Source: an uncultured Ruminococcus sp. (GTDB taxonomy: Bacteria; Bacillota; Clostridia; Oscillospirales; Ruminococcaceae). Taken from it: a stretch of DNA of 12,776 bases. This document shows, in pieces, positions 5,649-12,776 of the stretch. The stretch's first letter is position 1. Each line of letters begins with the position of its first letter. The DNA is taken from NCBI GenBank assembly GCA_946404705.1, contig CAMJES010000030.1, positions 1-12,776 on the forward strand. Reading direction: 5' to 3'. The position numbers were made by a program, and so were the translations under genes. The notes under the pieces were generated by a model. That model made no database searches. It was not told the DNA's origin and saw only the letters and a program-made list of their open reading frames with translations.

Positions 5649-6257
5649 TCAAACCGACATGATCCCGTCAATAAATCCCTTAATATGATTAATAAGACCA
5701 TACCTGTAAGTTTCCTTTTTATATTTCCCGTTAATATACCAGTATTTATTTATAAATTTTCCGTCGGCACGAATTAAACCTACGCATTTTGTGTAGTCAT
5801 TGCCGTTATCCTCTCGGTCGACCGAAATATACAGCCTTTCCTTATACAGACCGCCTTTATCTTCAAACTGTATCGACGCAAAAAGCGGAAGCATTCCATA
5901 CATCCTGTAATCTGCCTTTACCGTGTAATTTTCGTCCTCACGGGGAGTATAACGCGGAAAACCGCCCTCGTCCGCCGTAAGCTTCAGCGAATTATATCCA
6001 TCGGAATTTTCAAGATGCCCTATTCGTGCATCCTCAAGCAGTCCGTCAAGAAACTCACGGTCATAATCGGTCACTATTACTTCGGGACACTCCTTCGCCG
6101 CCTGTTCCTCCGAGATCACCTCGGAAGAACAGTCAAAAAAACATATAACTTTCGGAATATATGCAAAAAACAGAAGATAACCGCCCAGTACAAGCGAAAC
6201 AGAAATACATATCACTAAAATAGCACGGTTACTCAGCTTCTTCTTGTTCATCTTCAT
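5649..6257 (-). CDS. Membrane-anchored protein of unknown function
   Basis: About 202 residues. A basic N-terminus (MKMNKKK) is followed by one strong hydrophobic segment, AILVICISVSLVLGGYLLFFAYI, and then a soluble, mostly polar domain expected outside the membrane. Two Cys lie close to the membrane (CFFDC). The domain is rich in Tyr, Asp and Glu, with a VTDYDREFLDGLLEDARIG segment and a YWYINGKYKKETYRYG segment near the end. I do not recognise the family. The start is ambiguous: ATG at 6257 is 4-5 bases after GGAG, and ATG at 6251 is about 10 bases after. Both lie within the end of the preceding gene (overlap 23-29 bases), so translation is coupled. It is the last gene of the operon, and a terminator follows about 50 bases on. 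Confidence 0.7.
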   Translation of the reverse strand: MKMNKKKLSNRAILVICISVSLVLGGYLLFFAYIPKVICFFDCSSEVISEEQAAKECPEVIVTDYDREFLDGLLEDARIGHLENSDGYNSLKLTADEGGFPRYTPREDENYTVKADYRMYGMLPLFASIQFEDKGGLYKERLYISVDREDNGNDYTKCVGLIRADGKFINKYWYINGKYKKETYRYGLINHIKGFIDGIMSV

Positions 6258-7176
6258 TATTCTCCGTCTGCTCAGGCTCGCCAAGCTCCTTTATCGCCGC
6301 CGCAATGAAATCCGCCACCTTATAAACCTGCGAGGTCGGACGTTCCAACAGCTGCTCGGTTTCCTTGTCAAGACGTATGACCTTGTTGTTCTGTACCGCG
6401 GAAAGCTCCTCGGGAAGTCTTGATATCTTTAGTCCCGACGGAATTATCACATATTCGGGGTCAATTTCCAAAAGCCTGTCCTTGCTAAGCGAAATGCCAT
6501 CCTCGTTCGCTGCGGCGTTTTTGCCGAGATGTGAGAAAAAGCTGCCGCTAAAGCTGCTGTCCGATGCAAACGCAAGCTTGGACGACATTATATAAACATA
6601 GTCACCGAGAACTCCGCTGTGATCGTTAAACGAACGCTCCAGCTTTTCAAAGCAGGCGGAAACCGCCGTTTCTTCATTTTCATCGCTGCCTTGGAAAACG
6701 CGGTATATATCGCGGTAAAGCTCATAAAGCTCGTCGACCGAGGACGGCGCAGGGATTATAAGCACTCTCGTTCCTGCGCTCTCTATCGCGGTAATATCCT
6801 TTTTTGCGATAGGACTGTGCGATATAAGCAAGGTCGGAGCGGATTTTATTATAGCTTCGGCGTCGGGATTTGCAGAGGAACCGAGGTCTGCGATATCGGA
6901 CGACATTCCATCATATTCGCAATAGCTGCTCACGCCGACAAGCTTGTCCGCAAAGCCAAGCTCTGCGATGATATCCGTTATTGCAGGAGAGAGCGAGCCG
7001 ACCGTTTCGGGCGCTGCATTGAACACGAGCGAGCCTATCGTTACGGGATACGGCTGAACCTCTTCAACGGCTGTTTCCGTCACCTCGGGAAGCTCCTCCT
7101 CGACCTGTGCGCAGCCTGCGAAAAGCGCCGCTGCGACCGCCGCAGCAAGAACGGTGGGTATAAACTTAACTTTCAA
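6229..7176 (-). CDS. Substrate-binding lipoprotein, BtuF/FecB-like (TroA fold)
   Basis: A 315-residue exported lipoprotein with signal peptide and lipobox LFAGC (lipidated Cys22), then an acidic linker to about residue 42. The body resembles class III substrate-binding proteins for cobalamin, siderophore or haem uptake: SLSPAITDIIAELGFADKLVG and VSSYCEYD near residues 62-90, a central helical region, SKDRLLEIDPEYVIIPSG, and RPTSQVYKVADFI near the end. The C-terminal 18 residues are very acidic. The start is TTG, supported by GGAGG 6 bases upstream and by the signal peptide starting right there. It overlaps the hydrolase gene by 11 bases. No permease or ATPase gene is nearby, so its transporter partner, if any, is elsewhere. 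Ligand unknown. Confidence 0.82.
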   Translation of the reverse strand: MKVKFIPTVLAAAVAAALFAGCAQVEEELPEVTETAVEEVQPYPVTIGSLVFNAAPETVGSLSPAITDIIAELGFADKLVGVSSYCEYDGMSSDIADLGSSANPDAEAIIKSAPTLLISHSPIAKKDITAIESAGTRVLIIPAPSSVDELYELYRDIYRVFQGSDENEETAVSACFEKLERSFNDHSGVLGDYVYIMSSKLAFASDSSFSGSFFSHLGKNAAANEDGISLSKDRLLEIDPEYVIIPSGLKISRLPEELSAVQNNKVIRLDKETEQLLERPTSQVYKVADFIAAAIKELGEPEQTENNEDEQEEAE

Positions 7177-7948
7177 AGCTTTCCTCCGTTTCCGCCGAAG
7201 CCGTGCTTTCCGTATTGATTCCCAAAATAAAATCTGCTATGTAGTTTGCGGTGATATTTGTCTGCTCGGCGTTGCTTATCTGTGCATCGCCGTCGCCGAA
7301 CTGCTCTCCGTAAAATCCGAAGCCCGAATGGTTTCCGCCCTCAATGACCTGCTCGGTAAAATCGGACGGCATTTTTGCTTTCGATTTCTCATACTTGTTT
7401 TTATTCATTACGCCGTCATTTGAGCCGTATACCGACAGAACTCTCATATCCGTTTCGCTCAAATTCTTTGACGGATAAGCCGCAAGAAAAACCAATCCCT
7501 CGAAGCCGCCGTGTTCATAAGCAAAATCCGCCGCCATTGCTCCGCCGAGAGAATGTCCGCCGATATACCAATGCTCCACTTCAGGGTAAATGATGTTTAA
7601 TCCGTAAGCGGCGTTTTTGCCCAAAATTGCAAGATTGCACGGCATCTTCACAAGCAGACAAAGCACTCCTTTGTCTGCAAGTCTGTTCATAAGCGGCTCA
7701 TAGGCGGTGAACTCCACCTTTGCGCCGGGATAGAAAATAAGTCCGTATTTTATCTCGCCGCTCGGTTCGTATGCCCTTATGCTGTCGCCGTATGCCATTA
7801 CCGCCCTGTAACTCGGATAGGCTTCGTTCATTGCTTCGGTGTCTGCCGGATAGTAGTCAAAAAGATAGACCGCAACTCCTGCCACAACTGCGATCACCGT
7901 TGTGATAACGGTGCATATTATCAAGATCCTTTTCTGCTTAACGCTCAT
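7166..7948 (-). CDS. Membrane-anchored alpha/beta hydrolase
   Basis: A 260-residue protein with an N-terminal membrane anchor (about 8-30) and an alpha/beta-hydrolase domain outside the membrane. The nucleophile elbow is GHSLGG, with Ser133. The likely acid is Asp178 in VYGSNDGVMN and the likely base is His207 in EGGNHSGFG, giving a complete Ser-Asp-His triad. FYPGAKVEFTAYEPL resembles the beta-3 and oxyanion region of the dienelactone-hydrolase-like group (Abhydrolase_5). The substrate cannot be told; an esterase or peptidase-like role at the cell surface is possible. The start overlaps the flavin reductase stop as ATGA, and the 3' end overlaps the substrate-binding protein gene by 11 bases. 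The C-terminus ends in a Ser/Glu-rich tail. Confidence 0.85.
   Translation of the reverse strand: MSVKQKRILIICTVITTVIAVVAGVAVYLFDYYPADTEAMNEAYPSYRAVMAYGDSIRAYEPSGEIKYGLIFYPGAKVEFTAYEPLMNRLADKGVLCLLVKMPCNLAILGKNAAYGLNIIYPEVEHWYIGGHSLGGAMAADFAYEHGGFEGLVFLAAYPSKNLSETDMRVLSVYGSNDGVMNKNKYEKSKAKMPSDFTEQVIEGGNHSGFGFYGEQFGDGDAQISNAEQTNITANYIADFILGINTESTASAETEESFES
7183..7187 (-). promoter_or_regulatory. Ribosome site for a TTG start
   Basis: GGAGG on the minus strand stands 6 bases before TTG at 7176-7174. It fixes the unusual start of the substrate-binding lipoprotein, and lies inside the 3' end of the hydrolase gene. Confidence 0.8.
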
Positions 7949-8448
7949 TTTGAATACACCTTCTTTATCTCACCGAAATACTGACGGTGAACAGGGTCTT
8001 TTGCATACCATTTTTCTCTTTCCTCGGCAGGGAGCTTTTCAAGGTCAAAATCAGCCGAATAAAGCTTTTTGCAGACGAAAACAAGCTCAGCTTCTTCAAA
8101 AGCAGTCGTGCCGTCAAGGAAAATCGGCGTAAGTCCTGCGCTTTTTGCCTTGTCGCAGTCACGGCCCGAATTTGCTCCGCAGAATTTGAGAGCGTCCTTG
8201 CGTTCGGCAGGGAGAAAGCTTACCGTGAAAAGGTCGTTTTTCTCCATAAATTCAAATGTATAGCGGTTGTGGCGGACAACGGTTTCAATGACGTTTCTGC
8301 CCCACATTTCGCCCATAAAGCCCCAGCTTGCGGTCATTGTGTTAAAGCCGCTTTCATCGCCGCTCGTGATAAGGAACCAGTCCTTTGATATCTTCTCCCA
8401 CGGATTGAATTTCAGCTCGGAAATGCTTATCTCTTTTAATTCGGACAT
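7945..8448 (-). CDS. Flavin reductase-like FMN-binding split-barrel protein
   Basis: A 167-residue cytosolic protein of the flavin reductase/flavoredoxin type. Typical segments are present: FNTMTASWGFMGEMWGR near residues 35-51, VVRHNRYTFEFM, FTVSFLP, and SGRDCDK. Members bind FMN in a split beta-barrel and either reduce free flavin with NAD(P)H or carry electrons; which applies here cannot be read. The start at MSELKE is set by GGAGG 8 bases upstream; an ATG at 8463 precedes that site and overlaps it. The stop overlaps the hydrolase start (ATGA). It lies 54 bases after mnmA, the largest gap in the operon, so a secondary promoter in the gap is possible though none is clear. Confidence 0.88.
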   Translation of the reverse strand: MSELKEISISELKFNPWEKISKDWFLITSGDESGFNTMTASWGFMGEMWGRNVIETVVRHNRYTFEFMEKNDLFTVSFLPAERKDALKFCGANSGRDCDKAKSAGLTPIFLDGTTAFEEAELVFVCKKLYSADFDLEKLPAEEREKWYAKDPVHRQYFGEIKKVYSK

Positions 8449-8456
8449 AATAGTTA

Positions 8457-8461
8457 CCTCC
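8457..8461 (-). promoter_or_regulatory. Ribosome site fixing the flavin reductase start
   Basis: GGAGG on the minus strand, 8 bases before the ATG at 8448. The upstream in-frame ATG at 8463 abuts it and is therefore unlikely. Confidence 0.85.
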
Positions 8462-8502
8462 ATATTGATTTGATATATTCTATGATATTCGGACAGCAGA
8501 GT

Positions 8503-9579
8503 TTACACTATCTTTCCGCCGCCCACAACGGTATCACCGTCATATATAACGAGTGCCTGCCCCTTTGCCGCGGCTCTCACGGGCGAGTCGAATTTAACGC
8601 GAAGCCTGCTGTCGCCGACAGACGTAAGCACTCCGCTTACAGCCTGCATATTATAGCGAATTTTCGCCGTCACCCTCATTTCACCCTTTATGTCTGCAAC
8701 GGAAATAAGGTTAATGTCCTCCGCTTCGACAATATCACTCATAAGGTCGGAGCTTTCGCCGAGAGTGACCGTGTTATGCTCGGGGTCTTTTCCGCATACG
8801 AAAACAGGCTTCCCGAACGCCGCGCCAAGACCCTTTCGCTGACCTATCGTATAGTGTATATACCCCGAATGGGTACCCATTTTTGCTCCGTCCACACCGA
8901 TAAAATCGCCCTGCGGAAAAGTCTTTCCCGTGTGCCGCTCGATAAAAGCCGCATAATCGCCGTCGGGAACGAAGCAGATATCCTGACTGTCGGGCTTTCG
9001 TGCGTTGACAAGTCCGTGTTCCTCCGCAAGCGCGCGTATCTCGGGCTTGTCCATATTCCATAGCGGAAACAGCGTTCTTGCAAGCTGCTCCTGCGTCATA
9101 TTGTACAGAACATAGGTCTGGTCTTTGCGCTCGTCCGCAGCCTTTTTCAGCAGATAACGTCCGCTTTTTTCGTCATATTCCGTCCGAGCGTAATGCCCCG
9201 TTGCAATGCCGTCATAGCCAAGCTCACGCGCCCTTGCAAGCATTTTGTCGAACTTTATATAGCGGTTGCAGTTTATGCAGGGATTGGGCGTTTCGCCGTT
9301 TATATAGCTTTGCGCAAATGCGTCCATCACCTTTTCACGGAACAAGTCCTTGAAGTTGAACACATAATGCTCTATCCCAAGCTTTCGGCAGACGCTTTTC
9401 GCGTCCATAACGTCCGTCACCGAACAGCAGGTTCGAACATCGGGAGCCTCCTCGGTTTCGCCGTCAAAAAGCTTGAGCGTACAGCCGTCCACATCATATC
9501 CGCTTTGTTTAAGTATCAGAGCCGCCGCCGAGCTGTCCACTCCGCCACTCATTCCGACAAGAATTTTTTTCAGTATCAT
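8503..9579 (-). CDS. mnmA: tRNA-specific 2-thiouridylase MnmA
   Basis: A 358-residue protein, the usual length for MnmA, which adds sulfur to position 2 of the wobble uridine in the tRNAs for Lys, Glu and Gln, using ATP and sulfur relayed from a cysteine desulfurase. The ATP PP-loop SGGVDSS is at 11-17, and GHYAR (128-132) is typical. The catalytic Cys104 in NPCINCN and the second Cys202 in SQDICFVPDGDY match the pair that forms the persulfide and disulfide. The central segment HYTIGQRKGLG is also diagnostic. Start ATG follows the HAD gene's TAA with no gap, and the AAGGA site lies inside that gene. The operon context, with flavin and phosphatase genes, gives no further clue to regulation. 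Confidence 0.97.
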   Translation of the reverse strand: MILKKILVGMSGGVDSSAAALILKQSGYDVDGCTLKLFDGETEEAPDVRTCCSVTDVMDAKSVCRKLGIEHYVFNFKDLFREKVMDAFAQSYINGETPNPCINCNRYIKFDKMLARARELGYDGIATGHYARTEYDEKSGRYLLKKAADERKDQTYVLYNMTQEQLARTLFPLWNMDKPEIRALAEEHGLVNARKPDSQDICFVPDGDYAAFIERHTGKTFPQGDFIGVDGAKMGTHSGYIHYTIGQRKGLGAAFGKPVFVCGKDPEHNTVTLGESSDLMSDIVEAEDINLISVADIKGEMRVTAKIRYNMQAVSGVLTSVGDSRLRVKFDSPVRAAAKGQALVIYDGDTVVGGGKIV

Positions 9580-10236
9580 TTATAACAATTCCTTAAAGCT
9601 TTTTATTGTAAGGTCGGCTTCCTTTTTCAGCTCTTCAAACTCATCGGGAAAGCGTTTTTCAAAGATACCGACCGTTTTGAAGCCGCCAAGCTTTGCCGAG
9701 TGAAGAGCGTGGGAAGAGTCCTCGAAAACCGCAGTCTTTGCGATATCCGCGCCGAGCATTTTTGCGGCTTCAAGGAATATCCTCGGGGTTTCCTTGCCCT
9801 CTCCAACCTCGTCCGAGGTGATGACGAACTCAAATTTATCATATACCCCGACATTTTTCAGCGCGCCCTCAGCAAGGCTTTTGTCGTTCGAGGTCGCAAC
9901 GCATATTTTTACGCCGTTTTTAAGCAGCTTTTCAATAAATTCCCGTGCGCCCTCTTTTAGATCCGCTTCGTGGAGATAGCCGTATTCCACAAGCTCCATA
10001 ATGCGCTCTCCGATAGCTTCGCTTGACATCGAAAGGGAATAATGCTCCCTTAAAAAGTCGCAAGCCGAGTGAAAATGCAGCTTTTTGAGCTGCGCCGAAA
10101 CGCTGTTGTCATACTCAAAACCCTGTTCCGTGATGAACTGAATATCCGACTGCACCCATATATCAAGGCTGTCAAGGATAGTTCCGTCCATATCGAAAAT
10201 AACATATTCAATTCCGTCAAGATTTTTTATATTCAT
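9580..10236 (-). CDS. HAD-superfamily hydrolase, subfamily IA
   Basis: A 218-residue cytosolic phosphatase or phosphomutase of the beta-phosphoglucomutase-like HAD group. Motif I is FDMDGTILDS, with nucleophile Asp15 and acid/base Asp17. Motif II is ATSN (Thr115 or Ser116), the motif III lysine is Lys148 in EGKETPRIFL, and motif IV is FEDSSHAL (Glu172, Asp173). A helical cap lies between motif I and motif II (about 25-95), as in subfamily IA. The usual GKPxPD is GKETPR here, a mild change. The substrate is unknown; small sugar or nucleoside phosphates are typical. The start is one base after the TGA of the FAD gene with AAGGGA upstream, and the stop directly abuts the mnmA start. Confidence 0.92.
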   Translation of the reverse strand: MNIKNLDGIEYVIFDMDGTILDSLDIWVQSDIQFITEQGFEYDNSVSAQLKKLHFHSACDFLREHYSLSMSSEAIGERIMELVEYGYLHEADLKEGAREFIEKLLKNGVKICVATSNDKSLAEGALKNVGVYDKFEFVITSDEVGEGKETPRIFLEAAKMLGADIAKTAVFEDSSHALHSAKLGGFKTVGIFEKRFPDEFEELKKEADLTIKSFKELL

Positions 10237-10237
10237 A

Positions 10238-11623
10238 TCAGTTTCCCTTGTATATACTGTCGATTATCCGCGCCGCGTAAACACCCGAAGCGGAGGCTTG
10301 TGAAAGCGAGTGAGTAACGCCCGAGCCGTCACCGAGGACATATAAACCCTTACATTCCGTTTCAAGGTTGTCGTCCACCTGAACCATAGAGTTGTAGAAC
10401 TTGACCTCAACGCCGTAAAGAAGCGTGTCGTCATTTGCAGTTCCCGGTGCTATCTTGTCGAGCGCATAAATCATTTCAATGATATCGTCAAGCTGACGTT
10501 TCGGGATAACAAGGCTGAGGTCGCCCGGAGTCGCCTTCAAGGTCGGCTCCAAGAAAAGCTGACTGAAACGGTGTTCGTTCGTCCTCCTGCCTGCGATAAG
10601 GTCGCCGAAACGCTGAACGAGAATTCCGCCGCCGAGCATATTGGAAAGCCTTGCGATAGATTCGCCGTAAGCGTTGCTGTCCTTGAACGGCTCGGAGAAA
10701 TTGTTCGAAACGAGCAGCGCAAAGTTCGTGTTTTCCGTGTGCAGCGCAGGATTTGAGTAGCTGTGTCCGTTTACCGTGACAATGCCGTTCGTGTTTTCGG
10801 CAACGACTTCACCGTAAGGATTCATGCAGAACGTTCTCACAAGGTCACCGTATTTCTTCGTGCGGTAAACTATCTTGCTCTCGTAGACCTGCTTGGTGAT
10901 ATGCTCAAAAACCGCCGCAGGAAGCTCCACTCTTACGCCGATGTCAACACGGTTGCTTCGCGTCTTTATGCCGAATTTGCCGCATATCTCCGATATCCAT
11001 TTTGAACCCGAACGTCCTGCCGCAATAACGACCTGTTTGCAATGAAGCTCATCGTCCTTCGTGCGGACAATATAACCGTCACCGTCCTTGTCCACAGTTT
11101 CGGCAACGGTTTCAAACATAATGTCAATGTCGTTGCGGATATAATCATAAATATTCTGAAGAATATCGCGGTTTCTGTCCGTTCCGAGATGGCGTACCTT
11201 TGCATCAAGAAGATGAAGATCGTATTTGAGCGCCTCCGCCTTTACATCGGAAGAAGCGGTCGAGTAAAGCTTTGCATCACCGCCGCCCATTTTAAGATTA
11301 ACGCTGTCAACATATTCCATAAGCTCAATGGCTTCCTTTGCACCAACGTGCTTGAAAAGGTCACCGCCGAAGCTGTTTGTTATGTTGTATTTTCCGTCGG
11401 AAAGTCCACCTGCTCCGCCGAAACCGTGCATTATCGAACAAGGCTTGCAGCCAACGCAGCTTTTGACCTTTTTGCCGTCAATAGGGCATATCCTCTTTGA
11501 GATAGGCTTGCCCGAATCTATCATACAGACCTTTGCGGCAGTTCCGAGCGATACAAACTCATAAGCCATAAACACGCCGCTTGCGCCTGCGCCGATAATT
11601 ACAACATCATATTCTTTTCTCAT
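10238..11623 (-). CDS. FAD-dependent dehydrogenase, COG2509-like
   Basis: A 461-residue flavoprotein. The N-terminal Rossmann motif is VVIIGAGASG (7-16), and the C-terminal GLYVLGDGSGVTHSLSQASASG near residue 430 is the second FAD contact. Between them lies the family-typical block with Cys46, Cys56, Cys59 and Cys62 (CVGCKPC), followed by GFGGAGGLSDGKYN (67-80). This matches the uncharacterised COG2509 group of NAD(P)/FAD-dependent oxidoreductases; the substrate is not known. The Cys cluster could hold a metal or an iron-sulfur centre. AAAGGA lies 6 bases before the ATG. It is the first gene of the seven-gene operon, read from the promoter at 11684-11712, and is followed by the HAD gene after one base. 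Confidence 0.9.
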   Translation of the reverse strand: MRKEYDVVIIGAGASGVFMAYEFVSLGTAAKVCMIDSGKPISKRICPIDGKKVKSCVGCKPCSIMHGFGGAGGLSDGKYNITNSFGGDLFKHVGAKEAIELMEYVDSVNLKMGGGDAKLYSTASSDVKAEALKYDLHLLDAKVRHLGTDRNRDILQNIYDYIRNDIDIMFETVAETVDKDGDGYIVRTKDDELHCKQVVIAAGRSGSKWISEICGKFGIKTRSNRVDIGVRVELPAAVFEHITKQVYESKIVYRTKKYGDLVRTFCMNPYGEVVAENTNGIVTVNGHSYSNPALHTENTNFALLVSNNFSEPFKDSNAYGESIARLSNMLGGGILVQRFGDLIAGRRTNEHRFSQLFLEPTLKATPGDLSLVIPKRQLDDIIEMIYALDKIAPGTANDDTLLYGVEVKFYNSMVQVDDNLETECKGLYVLGDGSGVTHSLSQASASGVYAARIIDSIYKGN

Positions 11624-11683
11624 AATAAATCCTTTCGAAGAAAGTATCGTATCAATATTATGTCAAAATAATGTACCATTATA

Positions 11684-11712
11684 ATTTTAACGCCTGACGA
11701 ACGGTTTGTCAA
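11684..11712 (-). promoter_or_regulatory. Promoter of the seven-gene operon
   Basis: On the minus strand a perfect TTGACA (11712-11707) is followed after exactly 17 bases by TAAAAT (11689-11684). The start of transcription would be near 11677, giving a leader of about 55 bases. Confidence 0.75.
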
Positions 11713-11722
11713 GGAGAACGTT

Positions 11723-11751
11723 AAGATAATGCGTAATTACGCATTAATCTT
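11723..11751. repeat. 29-base palindrome in a divergent intergenic region
   Basis: A perfect 16-base palindrome ATGCGTAATTACGCAT is flanked by AAGAT and ATCTT, with a one-base asymmetry. The core resembles units of the heptamer repeats (AATGCGT, ACGCATT). It lies between the operon promoter and the start of the DUF4830 gene, so it could be an operator or just a repeat remnant. Confidence 0.6.
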
Positions 11752-11824
11752 GTCTTGCCTGTACTTTTTTTGTCCGTATCTGCATAATATTTAGCGATAA
11801 ATCTTATTAAGGAGTGAAATTTCT

Positions 11825-12433
11825 ATGGGCAAATCTTCCAAAGCACGGGGCAAGAGCATTCTTATCATTCTGCTTATACTTATTGTAATTGCGGCAGGCT
11901 TTTTTTTGATGAAAGCCAAAAAAGCGGCAGACTCCGACAAGCTTTTTGCAATGTCGGGCAATGCGGAGCGTGTTGAATTCCTCAACCGTCAAGGCTATAT
12001 CGTTAAACCTGACCCCGTTCGCCGCGAAGACGTTGTTGTTCCGTCTGAGTTCAACGAAGCATACCAAAGCTATGTCGATATGCAGACGGCACAGGGTCTT
12101 GATCTTGCGCAGCACAAGGGCGACAAGGCGACGCTTTTCAGCTATGAAGTTCTCAACTACCCCGAATATTCCGAGAACGTCTTTGCGGATCTTCTCATTT
12201 CGGACGACAAGCTTATTGCGTGTCAGCTAAAGTTCGAGGACGATGAAAACGGATTTGTAAAGCCGCTTATCACCAAGGGCGTATCCGCGCCTGAACAGTC
12301 CGAAACCGAGCCTGCGGAGAACAAGGCTGACGCCTTGGCTGAAACGACCACACAGACCGAAACCGCTGTTTCGGAAACCGACGACGCTTCCGAGGCGGTT
12401 TTTGTTCCCGAAGATGAAACAAATTTTGAATAA
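11825..12433 (+). CDS. DUF4830 domain membrane-anchored protein
   Basis: A 202-residue protein with a short basic N-terminus, one transmembrane anchor (11-29, SILIILLILIVIAAGFFLM) and a soluble domain outside the membrane. Residues 46-135 (NAERVEFLNRQGYIV, VVVPSEFNEAYQSYVDMQ, QGLDLAQHKGDKATLFSYEV, ADLLISDDKLIACQL) match the DUF4830 family as I know it; its function is unknown. The last 50 residues are a low-complexity tail rich in Glu, Thr and Ala, likely disordered. AAGGAG lies 10 bases before the ATG. No classical promoter stands out upstream, though TGCATAATAT at 11781-11790 could be a weak -10. It is transcribed alone and ends before a strong terminator. Confidence 0.85.
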   Translation: MGKSSKARGKSILIILLILIVIAAGFFLMKAKKAADSDKLFAMSGNAERVEFLNRQGYIVKPDPVRREDVVVPSEFNEAYQSYVDMQTAQGLDLAQHKGDKATLFSYEVLNYPEYSENVFADLLISDDKLIACQLKFEDDENGFVKPLITKGVSAPEQSETEPAENKADALAETTTQTETAVSETDDASEAVFVPEDETNFE

Positions 12434-12469
12434 TTTACTAAACGCTTTTTTAACAGGTGTTTGGCATCG

Positions 12470-12503
12470 TGCGCTGCAAGGGTTTCTGCGGCGCAATTTT
12501 TTT
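12470..12503 (+). terminator. Intrinsic terminator after the DUF4830 gene
   Basis: TGCGCTGCA (12470-12478) pairs with TGCGGCGCA (12487-12495), nine pairs with one G-U, around an 8-base loop. Seven T follow (12497-12503). It lies 36 bases past the stop codon. Confidence 0.88.
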
Positions 12504-12616
12504 CGATTTTGAGTGTATTTTTCACGGATTTTGTAATAATATAATAATCAAAACGACAGCAAAATAATAAAAGGTTGTGCAATGTGACAAAAGTTGCAAA
12601 AATGCTTGAAAAAGGC

Positions 12617-12645
12617 TTGACTTTTTATTCGGAATAGTGTATTAT
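12617..12645 (+). promoter_or_regulatory. Promoter of the tRNA-Val gene
   Basis: TTGACT (12617-12622), 17 bases, then TATTAT (12640-12645), which runs on into TATAAT (12643-12648). Transcription would begin near 12652, about 45 bases before the mature tRNA. More tRNA genes may follow outside the window. Confidence 0.75.
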
Positions 12646-12696
12646 AATTAAGTCGCCACGAGAGAGGAACAAAAAATCTTGAGTGCTGCGAGATGT

Positions 12697-12772
12697 GGGA
12701 GCATAGCTCAGCTGGGAGAGCATCTGCCTTACAAGCAGAGGGTCATAGGTTCGAGCCCTATTGTTCCCACCA
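12697..12772 (+). tRNA. tRNA-Val (anticodon UAC)
   Basis: A complete cloverleaf. Acceptor arms GGGAGCA and TGTTCCC pair with one G-U. The D arm is GCTC..GAGC, and the anticodon stem TCTGC/GCAGA holds loop CTTACAA with anticodon TAC. The T arm is ATAGG/CCTAT with TTCGAGC. The discriminator is A, and the CCA end is encoded (12770-12772). Confidence 0.97.
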
Positions 12773-12776
12773 TATT

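Noticed and set aside
1..12776. CRISPR array, prophage, toxin-antitoxin or defence system
   Set aside because: No spaced direct repeats, integrase, phage structural gene or known defence domain was seen. The YozG-like HTH gene sits in a DUF2975 operon and is not an antitoxin pair.

Overview
The window looks like chromosomal DNA of a low-to-medium GC Firmicute of class Clostridia, most like Ruminococcus and other Oscillospiraceae. The evidence is the strong GGAGG-type ribosome binding sites, consensus sigma-A type promoters, a tRNA with its CCA encoded, and several protein families common in that group: DUF2975 with a YozG-like regulator, DUF4173, DUF4830 and a COG2509-type FAD protein. Placement is inferred from gene content, not from a marker gene.

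Layout. From 150 to 3915 everything reads on the minus strand: a secreted leucine-rich-repeat protein with its own promoter, then a membrane/regulator operon (DUF2975, YozG-like HTH, DUF4173) reading from a promoter near 3975. A YfbR-like 5'-deoxynucleotidase gene runs divergently on the plus strand (4143-4736). Bases 4737-5648 hold no protein gene but are dense in structure: a heptamer repeat array, a 153-bp MITE-like element with a TA duplication, several palindromes, a candidate structured RNA with a strong terminator, and the terminator of the next operon.

From 11623 down to 5649 lies a tightly packed seven-gene minus-strand operon: FAD-dependent dehydrogenase, HAD phosphatase, mnmA (tRNA 2-thiouridylase), flavin reductase-like protein, membrane-anchored alpha/beta hydrolase, substrate-binding lipoprotein, and a membrane-anchored unknown. 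Gene ends overlap or nearly touch except for a 54-base gap after mnmA. A consensus promoter lies at 11684-11712 and a hairpin terminator at 5571-5598. A DUF4830 membrane-anchored protein runs divergently at 11825-12433 and has its own terminator. A tRNA-Val(UAC) gene with a good promoter closes the window.

The most interesting part is the candidate RNA at about 5260-5475. Three separate hairpins each present the same C-rich loop, CUUACCCC, and the last one is also the intrinsic terminator. This design resembles small RNAs that pair with G-rich ribosome binding sites, but I do not recognise the family. The remaining curiosities are the 7-bp repeat arrays that start at gene stop codons and the small transposon-like element. 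No CRISPR array, prophage, transposase or defence system is visible.
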